Assembly: GCA_023390815.1 (NCBI GenBank)
Contig: JAEWCC010000029.1
Span: 4,576-68,575 of the forward strand
DNA from: Bacillota bacterium
GTDB lineage: Bacteria; Bacillota; Clostridia; Christensenellales; SZUA-584
Reading direction: 5' to 3'
DNA: 64,000 nt
A program made the translations under genes and the position numbers. Positions 16,390-24,905 of the stretch are shown piece by piece (position 1 is the first letter of the stretch; every line of letters starts with the position of its first letter). The notes beneath the pieces were generated by a model. The model was not told the origin of the DNA, did not search any database, and saw nothing but the letters and a program-made list of their open reading frames with translations.

Positions 16390-17372
16390 AGCGCCGCCTC
16401 CAGCCTGAAAGGCGCGGTCAGCAGTCCTTGTCCATGCGCATCGCATATCTGCTGCACCGTGATTCTGCCGAGCGATGCCGACAGCACGACGTAGGTTTCA
16501 AACATCCTTTCCTCCAGTACCTTTCTGAAGAACAGCCGCTCCAGCAGGCTCTCCATGTCGGGCGCGTGTGCCGTGGTAATCATGACCACACCCGCGTTGG
16601 CAACCTCCCGAAGCGCTTCAAGGTCTTCGCTGCGGCCAATCTCGTCCGTCACGATCACATCCGGTGACAGCGCTCTAAGCGCCATGAACACCCCCGCCGC
16701 CTTGTTAACGCCCGAAATCACGTCCGTCTCAATACCGACATCGAACAACGGCTCGCCATACTCCGCGGCGGCGAGTTCCAGCCGCTCATCAATCACCGAT
16801 ACTTTGCTTCGGCAAAGCCCGAGGCCGCTGCCCGCGCAACGCGCAATATCGCGCGCAAGCGTCGTTTTGCCCAGTTTGGGTGCGGAAACGATCAATGTGC
16901 TTTGCAGCCATCCGTTTTTCGTGATATATGGCAGCAGATGATTCGCGATACCCGTTGCGTGACATGGGATGCGGAAATTGATGCCGCCGATTCCGCGGTA
17001 GGTTTTAACGGCACCGCCGGATATCACCGCGCTGCCCGCAAAGCCTGCGCGAATACCGCCGGCAAGCGTTAAAAACCCCTGGCCCAGCTCGTTCTCGTAG
17101 GCATATGCGGATTTTCCGGTGACTGCGCCAAAGGTTTGCTCCATGTCCTCCGGGGTTACGATCAATCCTCCAGTGTCGGAGAGTCTCCCGTCCGCGCCCA
17201 CGCAGAAGCCCTGCTCGCTGGTGTAAATCATCAGCGGCCTTCGGGTCCGCAATCGTATCTCCTCGATGCGCCGTGGGGTACGATCATCCAGCCGCGAAAG
17301 CGCAGAAAATATGCGTTCCGGCAGACAACGGCTCAGTATGGTTTTCCATCCATTATTCTTTGGTTCGTCCAT
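16386..17372 (-). CDS. spoIIIAA: Stage III sporulation protein AA (ATPase)
   Basis: A 328-residue secretion-ATPase-like protein thought to power the SpoIIIA channel. It has RRIEEIRLRTRRPLMI near the start, a P-loop in VSAPKLGKTTLARDIA, VIDERLELA, and the Walker-B-like DVIVTDEIGRSED. The ATG at 17372 fits homologues, but there is no clear Shine-Dalgarno site (TTCATATACTTCAAC precedes it), unusual for this window. First gene of the operon; in Bacillus the operon is transcribed by SigE, and I could not identify a convincing SigE promoter here. Confidence 0.94.
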   Translation of the reverse strand: MDEPKNNGWKTILSRCLPERIFSALSRLDDRTPRRIEEIRLRTRRPLMIYTSEQGFCVGADGRLSDTGGLIVTPEDMEQTFGAVTGKSAYAYENELGQGFLTLAGGIRAGFAGSAVISGGAVKTYRGIGGINFRIPCHATGIANHLLPYITKNGWLQSTLIVSAPKLGKTTLARDIARCAGSGLGLCRSKVSVIDERLELAAAEYGEPLFDVGIETDVISGVNKAAGVFMALRALSPDVIVTDEIGRSEDLEALREVANAGVVMITTAHAPDMESLLERLFFRKVLEERMFETYVVLSASLGRITVQQICDAHGQGLLTAPFRLEAAL

Positions 17373-17492
17373 GTTGAAGTATATGAACGGAAGTGAATGT
17401 TTATCACAAGCGAATTGTAAACAGATGATTGGGCATAAAGTCTTATGCGTTTTTACGCAGGAGAATCGGCCCCAAAATTTGCACAATAACTG

Positions 17493-17521
17493 TTGACGTA
17501 TTCGGGCCGCGCCAATAGAAT
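17493..17521 (+). promoter_or_regulatory. SigA-type promoter for the lipoprotein at 17542
   Basis: TTGACG at 17493-17498 and TAGAAT at 17516-17521 are 17 bases apart. The predicted transcript begins only about 14 bases before the ATG, just leaving room for AAAGGAG. Confidence 0.75.
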
Positions 17522-17541
17522 CTAATAAAGGAGTTGAAGCA

Positions 17542-17928
17542 ATGAAAAAACGATCTCTATTCGTATTGGCTGTCTTAATGCTGGTTTGTATTTTCGTTTT
17601 GTCTGGTTGTAAACCTGCTGATCCGGTAACCTATCCTGAGTTTTCCGTTACGGAAAACAAAGACCTGAATGTCGTAGAGCTAAACCATGAAGGAGTGGTC
17701 TATCGGCCCTATGGCGTGGTACCCAATCCGTCGCTCAGAGGCTCTCAAATTGGAATTCGGGAAGACGATCCGCAAAGCAAAATTTGCGAGGTAAAGGGCT
17801 ATTCTTCCGACGAATGGATTATCGAGTATCTGGATGTATTCATGGGCGGCGGTGATATGCTTTTTAAAGCGGTCGGGACGACCGATGTTCCTGCCGAGCT
17901 GGAACAATACAAACAATACGAAAATTAA
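17542..17928 (+). CDS. Small lipoprotein of unknown function
   Basis: A 128-residue protein with a lipoprotein signal peptide: basic start MKKRS, hydrophobic core and lipobox LSGC, giving a lipidated Cys at about residue 22. The mature part is acidic and has no domain I recognise. AAAGGAG lies eight bases before the ATG. It stands alone on the plus strand between the divergent spoIIIA operon and a convergent peptidoglycan-binding protein. Confidence 0.82.
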   Translation: MKKRSLFVLAVLMLVCIFVLSGCKPADPVTYPEFSVTENKDLNVVELNHEGVVYRPYGVVPNPSLRGSQIGIREDDPQSKICEVKGYSSDEWIIEYLDVFMGGGDMLFKAVGTTDVPAELEQYKQYEN

Positions 17929-17959
17929 AACCGGGAACAGTTTAAAACTGCACCCGGTT
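17929..17959 (-). terminator. Terminator after the peptidoglycan-binding protein (possibly bidirectional)
   Basis: Arms AACCGGG and CCCGGTT flank an inner CAGTTTT/AAAACTG stem. On the minus strand the stem runs into TTTTAATTTT; the plus strand has no clear T run. It lies between convergent genes. Confidence 0.7.
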
Positions 17960-17995
17960 CATGGCAATTATTCATTCTTTGCGAAAACAGTCAGG

Positions 17996-18865
17996 CTATT
18001 GAAGCTGCCCGGCCGCAATCAGCACCTTTTCCTGATGGTACCGGTCAGCAAACCCGAAGATATCGGAAGTGCTCCCGTTAAAATAGAGTTCTGTATGTCC
18101 TGCCATCTTGTTATCCGCAACCGTATCCTCCCCACCCGCATGCGCATAGAGAGAGCCGGCATATTGTACGCCGTTGATCGATACCAATACGGATCGTTTC
18201 TCACCCCAGTTGGATTCATCGCCGAAGCAATCGATGAACTTATCGTAGCTGTCCGCATTCGCCGATTCCACATTGGCGTGGTTTTCTCCGCCAGTCCGTT
18301 TCATATCAAATGTGTAGCCGGTATTAAAATCCGTGATCGTAACGGTTGTGCCCACGGTGAAAATGGCGTTGATCTCGTCCCAACTCGAAAGCTCTCCGTA
18401 TACCGGCGTTTCCAGCAGCATGCCGGGCCCTACAGCGGGCACCACGGATGCACCGAGCGGCTTGCGCACCGCGTCGATGGTGAACAGGTCATCATAGGTG
18501 ATCTGACCGGCTTGCCCATCAGCCGAAAGGCCGTTCTGCTCCTGGAATTGCTTAACGCCTTTCTGCGTCAAATTGTAATACATGCCCGTAGCGCGGTAGT
18601 TAAAGTATCCGAGGTCTCGGAGTCGCATTTGCAGGCGAATGACATTTTCTCCCGAGCTGTTGAGTTCCAGCAGCGTGGAGGACGGCTCTTCAGATGTACT
18701 GCTTTCCGAAGTGCCGGGCGTTGCGGTACCTGACGGCGGCGTCGATGAAGGCGTCGCCCCGGGCGTTGCCGTCGACGTGGGTTCGCCCAGTGCCACGTTC
18801 ATGCCGGTCGTCATCACAAGCATCACCGTGGCTATGATCAACAAAATCTTCTTTGCGTTTTTCAT
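17996..18865 (-). CDS. Exported peptidoglycan-binding-domain protein
   Basis: A 289-residue secreted protein. A signal peptide (residues 1-~28) is followed by a Pro/Ser/Thr-rich linker and a PG_binding_1 domain (ENVIRLQMRLRDLGYFNYRATGMY... GVKQFQEQNGL). The C-terminal ~150 residues have GTTVTITDFNTGYTFDMKRTGG and HANVESANADSY, resembling the domain that follows PG_binding_1 in many clostridial spore or wall proteins, whose function is unclear. GAGG stands before the ATG at 18865. Probably acts in the wall or spore cortex, by inference only. Confidence 0.85.
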   Translation of the reverse strand: MKNAKKILLIIATVMLVMTTGMNVALGEPTSTATPGATPSSTPPSGTATPGTSESSTSEEPSSTLLELNSSGENVIRLQMRLRDLGYFNYRATGMYYNLTQKGVKQFQEQNGLSADGQAGQITYDDLFTIDAVRKPLGASVVPAVGPGMLLETPVYGELSSWDEINAIFTVGTTVTITDFNTGYTFDMKRTGGENHANVESANADSYDKFIDCFGDESNWGEKRSVLVSINGVQYAGSLYAHAGGEDTVADNKMAGHTELYFNGSTSDIFGFADRYHQEKVLIAAGQLQ

Positions 18866-18915
18866 ACCCAACCTCATTTGTTTTTTTCCATATTATCATA
18901 ATCAGACCGAAAAGT

Positions 18916-18944
18916 ATAGTAGAAATCCCTTTTTACGCGATCAA
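18916..18944 (-). promoter_or_regulatory. SigA-type promoter for the peptidoglycan-binding protein
   Basis: Minus strand: TTGATC (18944-18939) and TACTAT (18921-18916) with a 17-base spacer, about 50 bases upstream of the start codon. Confidence 0.65.
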
Positions 18945-18997
18945 ATATTAAGCACGTATGAAATAACGTAATAATTTCTTAATAATGTTGCTAATCG

Positions 18998-19864
18998 TTA
19001 TAACTTTGCCTGACGAATCATTTCTTCCAAAGGCTCGTTTTTTTGCCCTTCCAGTACTGGCTTAAACAGATCGCCCTTGTTCTTTAAGCGTTCCATCACG
19101 TTGTGCAGCGTAAAATCGCACGGCGTCAACCCAGCTTTCAGCTCTGCCCACTCGACAGGCATCGAAACTGCTGCGCAGGTAACCGCACGCGGCGAATACG
19201 GCGTGATGATGCTTTTGCCCGGCCCCATTTGCAGATAGTCAAAATACAGCTTGCGCCCACGATTCTTGACGAGCCGCTCGATAGTGATCTTCTCCGGGTA
19301 CTTCGCCGCAAAATACTGCGCAAAAAACTCATTGATACGCCTGCCCTGCTCGAAGGTTTTGGGCGCTGTCGGAATGTAGATCTGCAGCCCGGAGGCTCCC
19401 GAGGTTTTGGCGAGGCTGGGGATGCCCAGGCTCTGCAGCGTATCGTAAACCAACAGCGCGCACTCTGCCGCGTCGGCGAACGTCTGCCCTTCCGAAGGAT
19501 CGAGATCGAATACCAGGGAACGCAGCAGGCCTTCCTGCGCCACGCAGAACGGCGTATGAAACTCAAGAACAGCCAGATTTCCGAGCCATGCGAGCGTGTC
19601 TGCGCGGTTTAAATTGATAAACAACTCGCCGTCCTGTTCGATCGTCTCCACCCAATCAGGAGTTTTCTGCGGCAGGTGTTTTTGATAAAAAGAAGGCTCA
19701 TGGACGCCGTGAGGGTATCGGATCGCGGTGAGTATGCGGCCTGATGTATACGGCAGCAGATAGGGCGCGAGGTCAATCAGGGCGCTGATATAATCGAGCT
19801 TGGTAATTCCCGCTTCGGGAAACAGCAATTTATGGGGATTGCTCAACGAAAGCCGCTCATTCAC
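18998..19864 (-). CDS. ligD: LigD-type polymerase/primase domain protein (NHEJ)
   Basis: A 288-residue archaeo-eukaryotic-primase-like polymerase that fills and tailors ends in bacterial non-homologous end joining. It shows the LigD-Pol start (LSNPHKLLFPEAGITKLDYISA), the catalytic acidic motif VFDLDPSEG, the KTSGASGLQIYIP strand and late RAVTCAAVSMPVEWAEL. In many bacteria this domain is fused to the ligase; here it is a separate gene, overlapping the ligase gene upstream by four bases. Confidence 0.93.
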   Translation of the reverse strand: MNERLSLSNPHKLLFPEAGITKLDYISALIDLAPYLLPYTSGRILTAIRYPHGVHEPSFYQKHLPQKTPDWVETIEQDGELFINLNRADTLAWLGNLAVLEFHTPFCVAQEGLLRSLVFDLDPSEGQTFADAAECALLVYDTLQSLGIPSLAKTSGASGLQIYIPTAPKTFEQGRRINEFFAQYFAAKYPEKITIERLVKNRGRKLYFDYLQMGPGKSIITPYSPRAVTCAAVSMPVEWAELKAGLTPCDFTLHNVMERLKNKGDLFKPVLEGQKNEPLEEMIRQAKL

Positions 19865-20724
19865 AGGCTTATCTCCTCCCCCGTTGCGTCCTTGGGCGTG
19901 CTATCCGAAAAACCTAAGAATACCGGGTGACGCAGCGTGGCATGCGGCGTCCATTCGGAGAAACGCACCCAGCAGGTGATGCGCGGTGCACTGCCCGAGA
20001 CCAACTGTTTCGCAAGCAAGCCCAAGTCTTCCTGCTTCACGCCGGAACCGACATCTCCCACGGGCGTGAGGGCCCCGTCCCGATACACACCCAGCGAAAG
20101 AGAGGACGGCAATCCGTTTTTGAAGTTCACGCCCGTCACCGCGCAGAGCAGTTTTTTGGTCAGCTTGGTTTTGAACCAATCCGTATGGCGCTTGCCCCCG
20201 GTATAAACGCTCGAAAGCCGTTTAGATACGATCCCTTCCATGCCCTTCTGCTTCATCAGCTCGTACAGTGCGTCACCGTCCTCAAAGCTGTCGGTCTGCG
20301 CCGCGATGGCGCTGCCGGTAAAACAATTGCGCAGCATTCGCTGCCTTTCCTGAAGCGGTAGCGGTCGAAGATCCTTGTGGTTTAAAAACAGCAGATCAAA
20401 TACAATGTAGCGGACGGGAAATCGCGCCGCGTTCGAGCCGTTTTTTGAAAGGCTGCGCCGCAGCACGTGGTAAAACGACGGCTTTCCATCCGCCAGCGCG
20501 ACGATCTCGCCGTCCAGCACCGCCTGCTGCGCGTCCACGACTTTCGGCAATGCACTCAGCTCCGGGTACTTCGGCGTGCTTTCAATCCCGCTCTTGTTGT
20601 AAAACCTTACGCCGCCATTGTCGATCATCGCGATGCCGCGGATACCGTCCCATTTTACCTGATGAATGAATCCCGCTTCGCGCATCACATCGGGCAGCAG
20701 CACCGGCTCCATACACACAATCAT
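19861..20724 (-). CDS. ligD: ATP-dependent DNA ligase (LigD ligase domain protein)
   Basis: A 287-residue stand-alone ligase. The adenylated lysine lies in QVKWDGIRG (KxDG motif), followed by LDGEIVAL and EGIVSKRLSS (motif IV), then an OB-fold tail with WFKTKLTKKLLCAVTG and CWVRFSEWTPHATLRHPVFLG, the LigD-ligase ending. No phosphoesterase domain is present. The ATG overlaps the ku stop (ATGA). Spore-formers use this system to repair breaks during germination. Confidence 0.94.
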   Translation of the reverse strand: MIVCMEPVLLPDVMREAGFIHQVKWDGIRGIAMIDNGGVRFYNKSGIESTPKYPELSALPKVVDAQQAVLDGEIVALADGKPSFYHVLRRSLSKNGSNAARFPVRYIVFDLLFLNHKDLRPLPLQERQRMLRNCFTGSAIAAQTDSFEDGDALYELMKQKGMEGIVSKRLSSVYTGGKRHTDWFKTKLTKKLLCAVTGVNFKNGLPSSLSLGVYRDGALTPVGDVGSGVKQEDLGLLAKQLVSGSAPRITCWVRFSEWTPHATLRHPVFLGFSDSTPKDATGEEISL

Positions 20725-21548
20725 TTTGCCCGTGCCCGCGCGCCTTTTTTTGGCGGCGCTTGAGTTTCGGTCTCGGCTTTTTTGAGGCTGGCTTTCAGCG
20801 CTTCCATCAGGTCAATCACGTTGCTTTCCCTTGCCTGCGGCTGCGCCACCACCTGCCGCCCTTCGATGCGCGCATCAATCAAGGCACGCAGCGCTTCGCG
20901 GTACTCATCGGTGTATTTGGAAGGGTCAAATTCGGCGGTCAGGCTGTCGATGAGACGCTGCGCGATGTCCATCTGCTTCGGGTCGGTCTCGGTATGCTGA
21001 GGCAGCGCAGGCACCTCCGAAACCGGACGGATCTCGTCGGGAAAGAATATCGTCTCGAGCAGCATCGCGCTGCCGAATATGCGCAGTACGCACAGTGTCT
21101 GTTTATCGTGCATCGCAAGCTTCGCCACCGCAATACGTCCCGACGCGCGCATCGCTTCGCGCAGCAATACGAACGCGGTTGCGCTGGACGCGACCTCCGC
21201 CTGCGGCGCGAGGTAATACGTCTTGACGTAGTAGATCGGGTCAATCTCTTCGAGCTTGACGAAATCGACGATCTCGATCGTCTTCGCCTGCACCTGTTCC
21301 TTCACAGACTCAAGGTCCTCGTCGGATATGATGACGAACTGGCCCGGCTCGTACTCGAAACCGCGTACAATATCATCCGGGCCGACCTCCTCGTTGCACA
21401 TCGGGCAAGTCTTTTTATATTTGATCGGCGTATGGCATTTCTTGTGCAGCGATCGAAAACGAATGTCCTTCTCCTCCGTCGCGGCATACATTTTGATAGG
21501 GATGTTGACGAGACCGAAGCTGATCGCGCCCTTGAGCATTGCATGCAT
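20721..21548 (-). CDS. ku: Ku protein (NHEJ end-binding)
   Basis: A 275-residue bacterial Ku homodimer subunit. It starts MHAMLKGAISFGLVNIPIKMY and carries LHKKCHTPIKYKKTCPMCNEEV and VDFVKLEEIDPIYYVKTYYL, all Ku hallmarks; the lysine-rich tail (AETETQAPPKKGARARAK) probably contacts DNA. The start at 21548 is chosen because AGGAGG lies six bases upstream. First gene of ku-ligase-polymerase. In Bacillus the equivalent operon is forespore-specific (SigG); I could not demonstrate such a promoter here. Confidence 0.96.
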   Translation of the reverse strand: MHAMLKGAISFGLVNIPIKMYAATEEKDIRFRSLHKKCHTPIKYKKTCPMCNEEVGPDDIVRGFEYEPGQFVIISDEDLESVKEQVQAKTIEIVDFVKLEEIDPIYYVKTYYLAPQAEVASSATAFVLLREAMRASGRIAVAKLAMHDKQTLCVLRIFGSAMLLETIFFPDEIRPVSEVPALPQHTETDPKQMDIAQRLIDSLTAEFDPSKYTDEYREALRALIDARIEGRQVVAQPQARESNVIDLMEALKASLKKAETETQAPPKKGARARAK

Positions 21549-21661
21549 AACAAGCCTCCTGATATGACTGCTATTACTATCTCCCAAAGCGCTTTTTTGT
21601 ATGTGCGAAGGTATCACACGCGAAGGAATGCGAATATGCTGGTAACAGGGAGGCTGTGAAT

Positions 21662-22330
21662 ATGGATTTAGGCGTAGAATACCAGACATTTCAGATCAAA
21701 GAAGAGCTGTATTACCGCGATACGCTGCTGCTGCGGTACGATATCAAATATCCGCAGTTCTTTTCGGACACGTTTCCCGTCGGGTGTATCAATCAGCGCT
21801 ATGCAGCCAAAGCGACCGCTTATGCGCAGCATTGCCGCATTACGATGTTCAAACAGGCGAAAGAGCAGTTTGAGGACGACCAGCAGATCGGCGCACCCGT
21901 ACGCGTTTATGACGCGGTGCAAACTTATGCGCTGACCTTGAATCAGGATTGTACGCTGAGCCTGTATTTTGACCGGTATGAGTACACGGGCGGGGCTCAT
22001 GGCAACACCGTTCGCACTTCCGATACGTGGAACGTGACGGACTGCACGCGCATCCGGTTAAGCGCGCTTTGCGCGCTGCCCGCCCACTGCCGTGAATACG
22101 TGATCGACGAGGTGACGCGCCAGATTGAGGCGCAAATCGCGCAGGGCGAATTCTATTTTGAGGATTACCGAAAGAATGTGGCGATATATTTCAGCCCGCA
22201 GAGCTTTTATCTTGTACCGGAAGGCATGAAGGTTTATTACCAGCTCTATGAGCTGGTACCGTATTCGAGCGGAATTCCGGAATTCTTAATCCCTTATTCC
22301 GCGATGATTCAAAAACCGGGCTGCAAATAA
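21662..22330 (+). CDS. DUF3298/DUF4163-type protein, no signal peptide
   Basis: A 222-residue protein with an N-terminal DUF4163-like part (IKEELYYRDTLLLRYDIKYPQF) and the DUF3298 stretch FDRYEYTGGAHGNTVRTSDTWNV through FYLVPEGMKVYYQLYELVPYSSGIPEFLIPY. In RsiV-type anti-sigma factors this pair follows a membrane helix; here there is no membrane segment, so the protein is probably cytoplasmic. GGGAGG is eight bases before the ATG at 21662. Divergent from ku. Function unknown. Confidence 0.85.
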   Translation: MDLGVEYQTFQIKEELYYRDTLLLRYDIKYPQFFSDTFPVGCINQRYAAKATAYAQHCRITMFKQAKEQFEDDQQIGAPVRVYDAVQTYALTLNQDCTLSLYFDRYEYTGGAHGNTVRTSDTWNVTDCTRIRLSALCALPAHCREYVIDEVTRQIEAQIAQGEFYFEDYRKNVAIYFSPQSFYLVPEGMKVYYQLYELVPYSSGIPEFLIPYSAMIQKPGCK

Positions 22331-22353
22331 AAAACGCCCGCCAAGAGCGAGCG
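22328..22353 (-). terminator. Terminator of the amino-acid ABC operon
   Basis: Minus strand: CGCTCGC, TCTTG loop, GCGGGCG, then TTTTTTATTT. It lies between the convergent ATPase gene and the DUF3298 gene. Confidence 0.8.
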
Positions 22354-22369
22354 CGATGATCTGATTGAT

Positions 22370-23107
22370 TTACGAATTGAGTACGCGGGTTAAGAACTGG
22401 CGCGTGCGCTCCTGCTTCGGAGAGCCGAATATGACCTCCGGCGTATCTTCCTCTGCGATGACCCCTGCGTCCATGAATACCACGCGGTCGGCGACGTCGC
22501 GCGCGAAACCCATCTCGTGTGTCACCACCAGCATGGTAAGTCCGCTCTCCGCGAGGCTCTTCATGACCTTGAGCACTTCTCCCACCATCTCGGGATCAAG
22601 CGCGCTGGTCGGCTCGTCGAACAACAGCGCCTCGGGTTCCATGGACAGCGCCCGCGCGATTGCCACGCGCTGCTTCTGTCCGCCGGAAATCTGGCTGGGC
22701 TTTGCGTTGATGAACTGCTCCATACCCACCTGTTCCAGATACTGCATCGCGACTTTTCTCGCCGTTGCCATGTCCCTTTTGAGCACCTTCACCTGGCCTA
22801 CCACGCAATTATTCAGCACCGTCAGGTTGTTGAACAGGTTGAACTGCTGGAACACCATGCCCATCTTCGCACGGTATTCCGATGTAGACATCGAATCGTC
22901 CAGTATATTTTTCCCGTGATACAACACTTCGCCGCTCGTCGGAATCTCCAGCAGATTGATACAGCGCAGCAGCGTGGATTTTCCCGAACCCGAAGAGCCG
23001 ATGATGCAGACGACTTCTCCCTTGCTGACGGAAAAGTCAATGTCCTTAAGCACCTCGACGGAGCCGAAATTCTTTTTCAGATGCTTAATTTCAATTATCG
23101 TATCCAA
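22370..23107 (-). CDS. Polar amino-acid ABC transporter ATP-binding protein
   Basis: A 245-residue GlnQ-type ATPase. Walker A GSSGSGKST, Q-loop FQQFNLF, signature ISGGQKQRVAIARAL, Walker B LLFDEPTSALDPE and switch His in VVTHEMGFA are complete. It overlaps the end of the permease gene by 13 bases. The substrate cannot be deduced from the ATPase; glutamine, cystine and arginine importers all have this form. Confidence 0.96.
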   Translation of the reverse strand: MDTIIEIKHLKKNFGSVEVLKDIDFSVSKGEVVCIIGSSGSGKSTLLRCINLLEIPTSGEVLYHGKNILDDSMSTSEYRAKMGMVFQQFNLFNNLTVLNNCVVGQVKVLKRDMATARKVAMQYLEQVGMEQFINAKPSQISGGQKQRVAIARALSMEPEALLFDEPTSALDPEMVGEVLKVMKSLAESGLTMLVVTHEMGFARDVADRVVFMDAGVIAEEDTPEVIFGSPKQERTRQFLTRVLNS

Positions 23108-23880
23108 CGCTTTTTCTCCCCGCTGTCTGTAATTTTGATCTCCGCTTCCGGTACTGTCTGCGATCCGTGTATCGTGAACGTTTTAGGCCCATCCATCTTG
23201 CGTTCGATCAGCCGTAATATGCGTGTAACCGTGAACGTCATGACGAAATACAGTACGCAAGTGACAAAGAAAGTCTCAAACGGCTTGTAGGTATATGAGT
23301 TGACCACGGTGGTACTGAAATAGAGCTCCGTCACCGATATTACGTTCAGCACCGACGTGTCCTTGATGTTGATCACGAATTCGTTACCCGTCGCAGGCAT
23401 GATGTTACGAATCGCCTGCGGCAGGATGATGTTGGTCATCGTCTGCCCATGCTTCATGCCGATGGAATGTGCCGCTTCAAACTGTCCCTTGTCGATGGAC
23501 AGTATGCCGCCGCGCACGATCTCCGCCATGTACGCGCCGGTGTTGATGGATACAATCACGATTCCGGCGAGGATACGGTCTAAAGCGATACCAGTAAGGG
23601 CTGCAAAGCCGTAGAACATCACCATGGCCTGAACGATCATCGGCGTACCGCGGAAGATTTCAATATAAACGGCAAGGATTCCGTTCACAATTTTAAGCAG
23701 AACCCTTTTGACAGGAGAACTTTTTGCGTCCACTGGCACCGTACGGACGATGCCGATTCCAAGGCCGATCGCAAAACCGATAATCGTACCGGTAATCGCA
23801 ATTAACAGCGTGATACCGGCACCTTGCAGGAACATCAGGCCATATTTTTCAACGATTTTGGCGACTGTGTCAAAGAACAC
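23095..23880 (-). CDS. Amino-acid ABC transporter permease (His/Glu/Gln/Arg family)
   Basis: A 261-residue inner-membrane permease with about five helices and the EAA-type loop SIDKGQFEAAHSIGMKHGQTMTNIILPQAIRNIMP. GTG start at 23880, eight bases after AGGAGG. The C-terminal ~30 residues are charged and extend past the usual family end, overlapping the ATPase gene. A single permease gene implies a homodimeric channel. Confidence 0.95.
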   Translation of the reverse strand: MFFDTVAKIVEKYGLMFLQGAGITLLIAITGTIIGFAIGLGIGIVRTVPVDAKSSPVKRVLLKIVNGILAVYIEIFRGTPMIVQAMVMFYGFAALTGIALDRILAGIVIVSINTGAYMAEIVRGGILSIDKGQFEAAHSIGMKHGQTMTNIILPQAIRNIMPATGNEFVINIKDTSVLNVISVTELYFSTTVVNSYTYKPFETFFVTCVLYFVMTFTVTRILRLIERKMDGPKTFTIHGSQTVPEAEIKITDSGEKKRWIR

Positions 23881-23914
23881 AATGGGGTCCTCCTGTCAAT
23901 GATTGCTCTAATTC

Positions 23915-24817
23915 TTATAAAGTAGGCTGATTTGCCGTTGCCGATTCCATCAGCGCTTTTCTGTCGTCCTCGGAGATACCGGCGAGAACGGTATTGATCG
24001 CCGCTACCAGCTCCGCGTTGCCCTTCTTGATGCCCACTGCGATGGAGGTGTCCCCCTCAGAGAGGTCAAAACCCTGGCCGTCCGCAAACTCGATGAATAC
24101 ATAGGTATTCGGATCAGCCGCCATGGCGGATTCGCCTTCCGGCTTCTCACTTACATAGCCGTCGATAATGCCGGACGCGAGCGCCACGCGCATCGCCGTG
24201 AAGTCCTTCATGGCTTCCTGTTTTGCAACGCCTGCTATCTGGTCGATCTTATCATAGTGATAGGTACCCAGCTGAGCGGTGATCTTCGCCCCGGAGAAAT
24301 CGGTCAGGCTGGTAGCGCCTTCAAAGGCTCCGCCCTTTTTGACCACCATGCCCAGCACGATATCTTCACGGTAGTAGCTGTCCGTAAAATCGATGGATTG
24401 CTTGCGTTCGTCCGTCGGAGACATGCCCGCAATGATCGCGTCGATCACGCCGGACTCAAGCGCCGGGATCAGGCCATCCCACGAGGTGGGAACGATGACC
24501 AGTTCTTTTCCGAGGCCCTGCGCAATCTGCTTGGCGATCTCAACGTCGTAGCCGCCCGCAAACTGGCCGCCTTCAAGCGCCACGCCGCCGTTGCTGTCGT
24601 CCGTCTGCGTCCAGTTGTACGGAGGATAAGCGCACTCCATACCCACACGGAAGACTTCCGTCTCTGCGGACTCGCTGGTTTCCGCGGAGGCATCCGCAGA
24701 CGCCGTTTCTGTTGTCTGCGCCGCCGACGTCTCGGTACCAGCAGGTGCCGAAGCGCACCCTGCCATCATGCCAGCCAGCATGACGAGTACGATCATCAAG
24801 CTTAAAAACTTTTTCAT
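23915..24817 (-). CDS. Amino-acid ABC transporter substrate-binding lipoprotein
   Basis: A 300-residue SBP_bac_3 family protein. Signal peptide with lipobox MMAGC (Cys at residue 21), an Ala/Ser/Thr/Glu-rich linker to residue ~55, then the binding fold beginning FRVGMECAYPPYNW and including VIDAIIAGMSPTDERKQSIDFTDSYY, the site that usually holds the amino-acid alpha groups. First gene of the three-gene importer. Confidence 0.95.
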   Translation of the reverse strand: MKKFLSLMIVLVMLAGMMAGCASAPAGTETSAAQTTETASADASAETSESAETEVFRVGMECAYPPYNWTQTDDSNGGVALEGGQFAGGYDVEIAKQIAQGLGKELVIVPTSWDGLIPALESGVIDAIIAGMSPTDERKQSIDFTDSYYREDIVLGMVVKKGGAFEGATSLTDFSGAKITAQLGTYHYDKIDQIAGVAKQEAMKDFTAMRVALASGIIDGYVSEKPEGESAMAADPNTYVFIEFADGQGFDLSEGDTSIAVGIKKGNAELVAAINTVLAGISEDDRKALMESATANQPTL

Positions 24818-24905
24818 TTGCTTAACTCCTTTTAAGATTTAGCATGTTAATATAATAAATTATTATTGTACACATATTCTCACGTTCCGGTCGTTTCGTC
24901 AAGTA

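Noticed and set aside
17373..17460. SigE promoter for the spoIIIA operon
   Set aside because: TTTACAAT resembles the SigE -10 box, but no acceptable -35 box lies at the right distance, so I do not report it.
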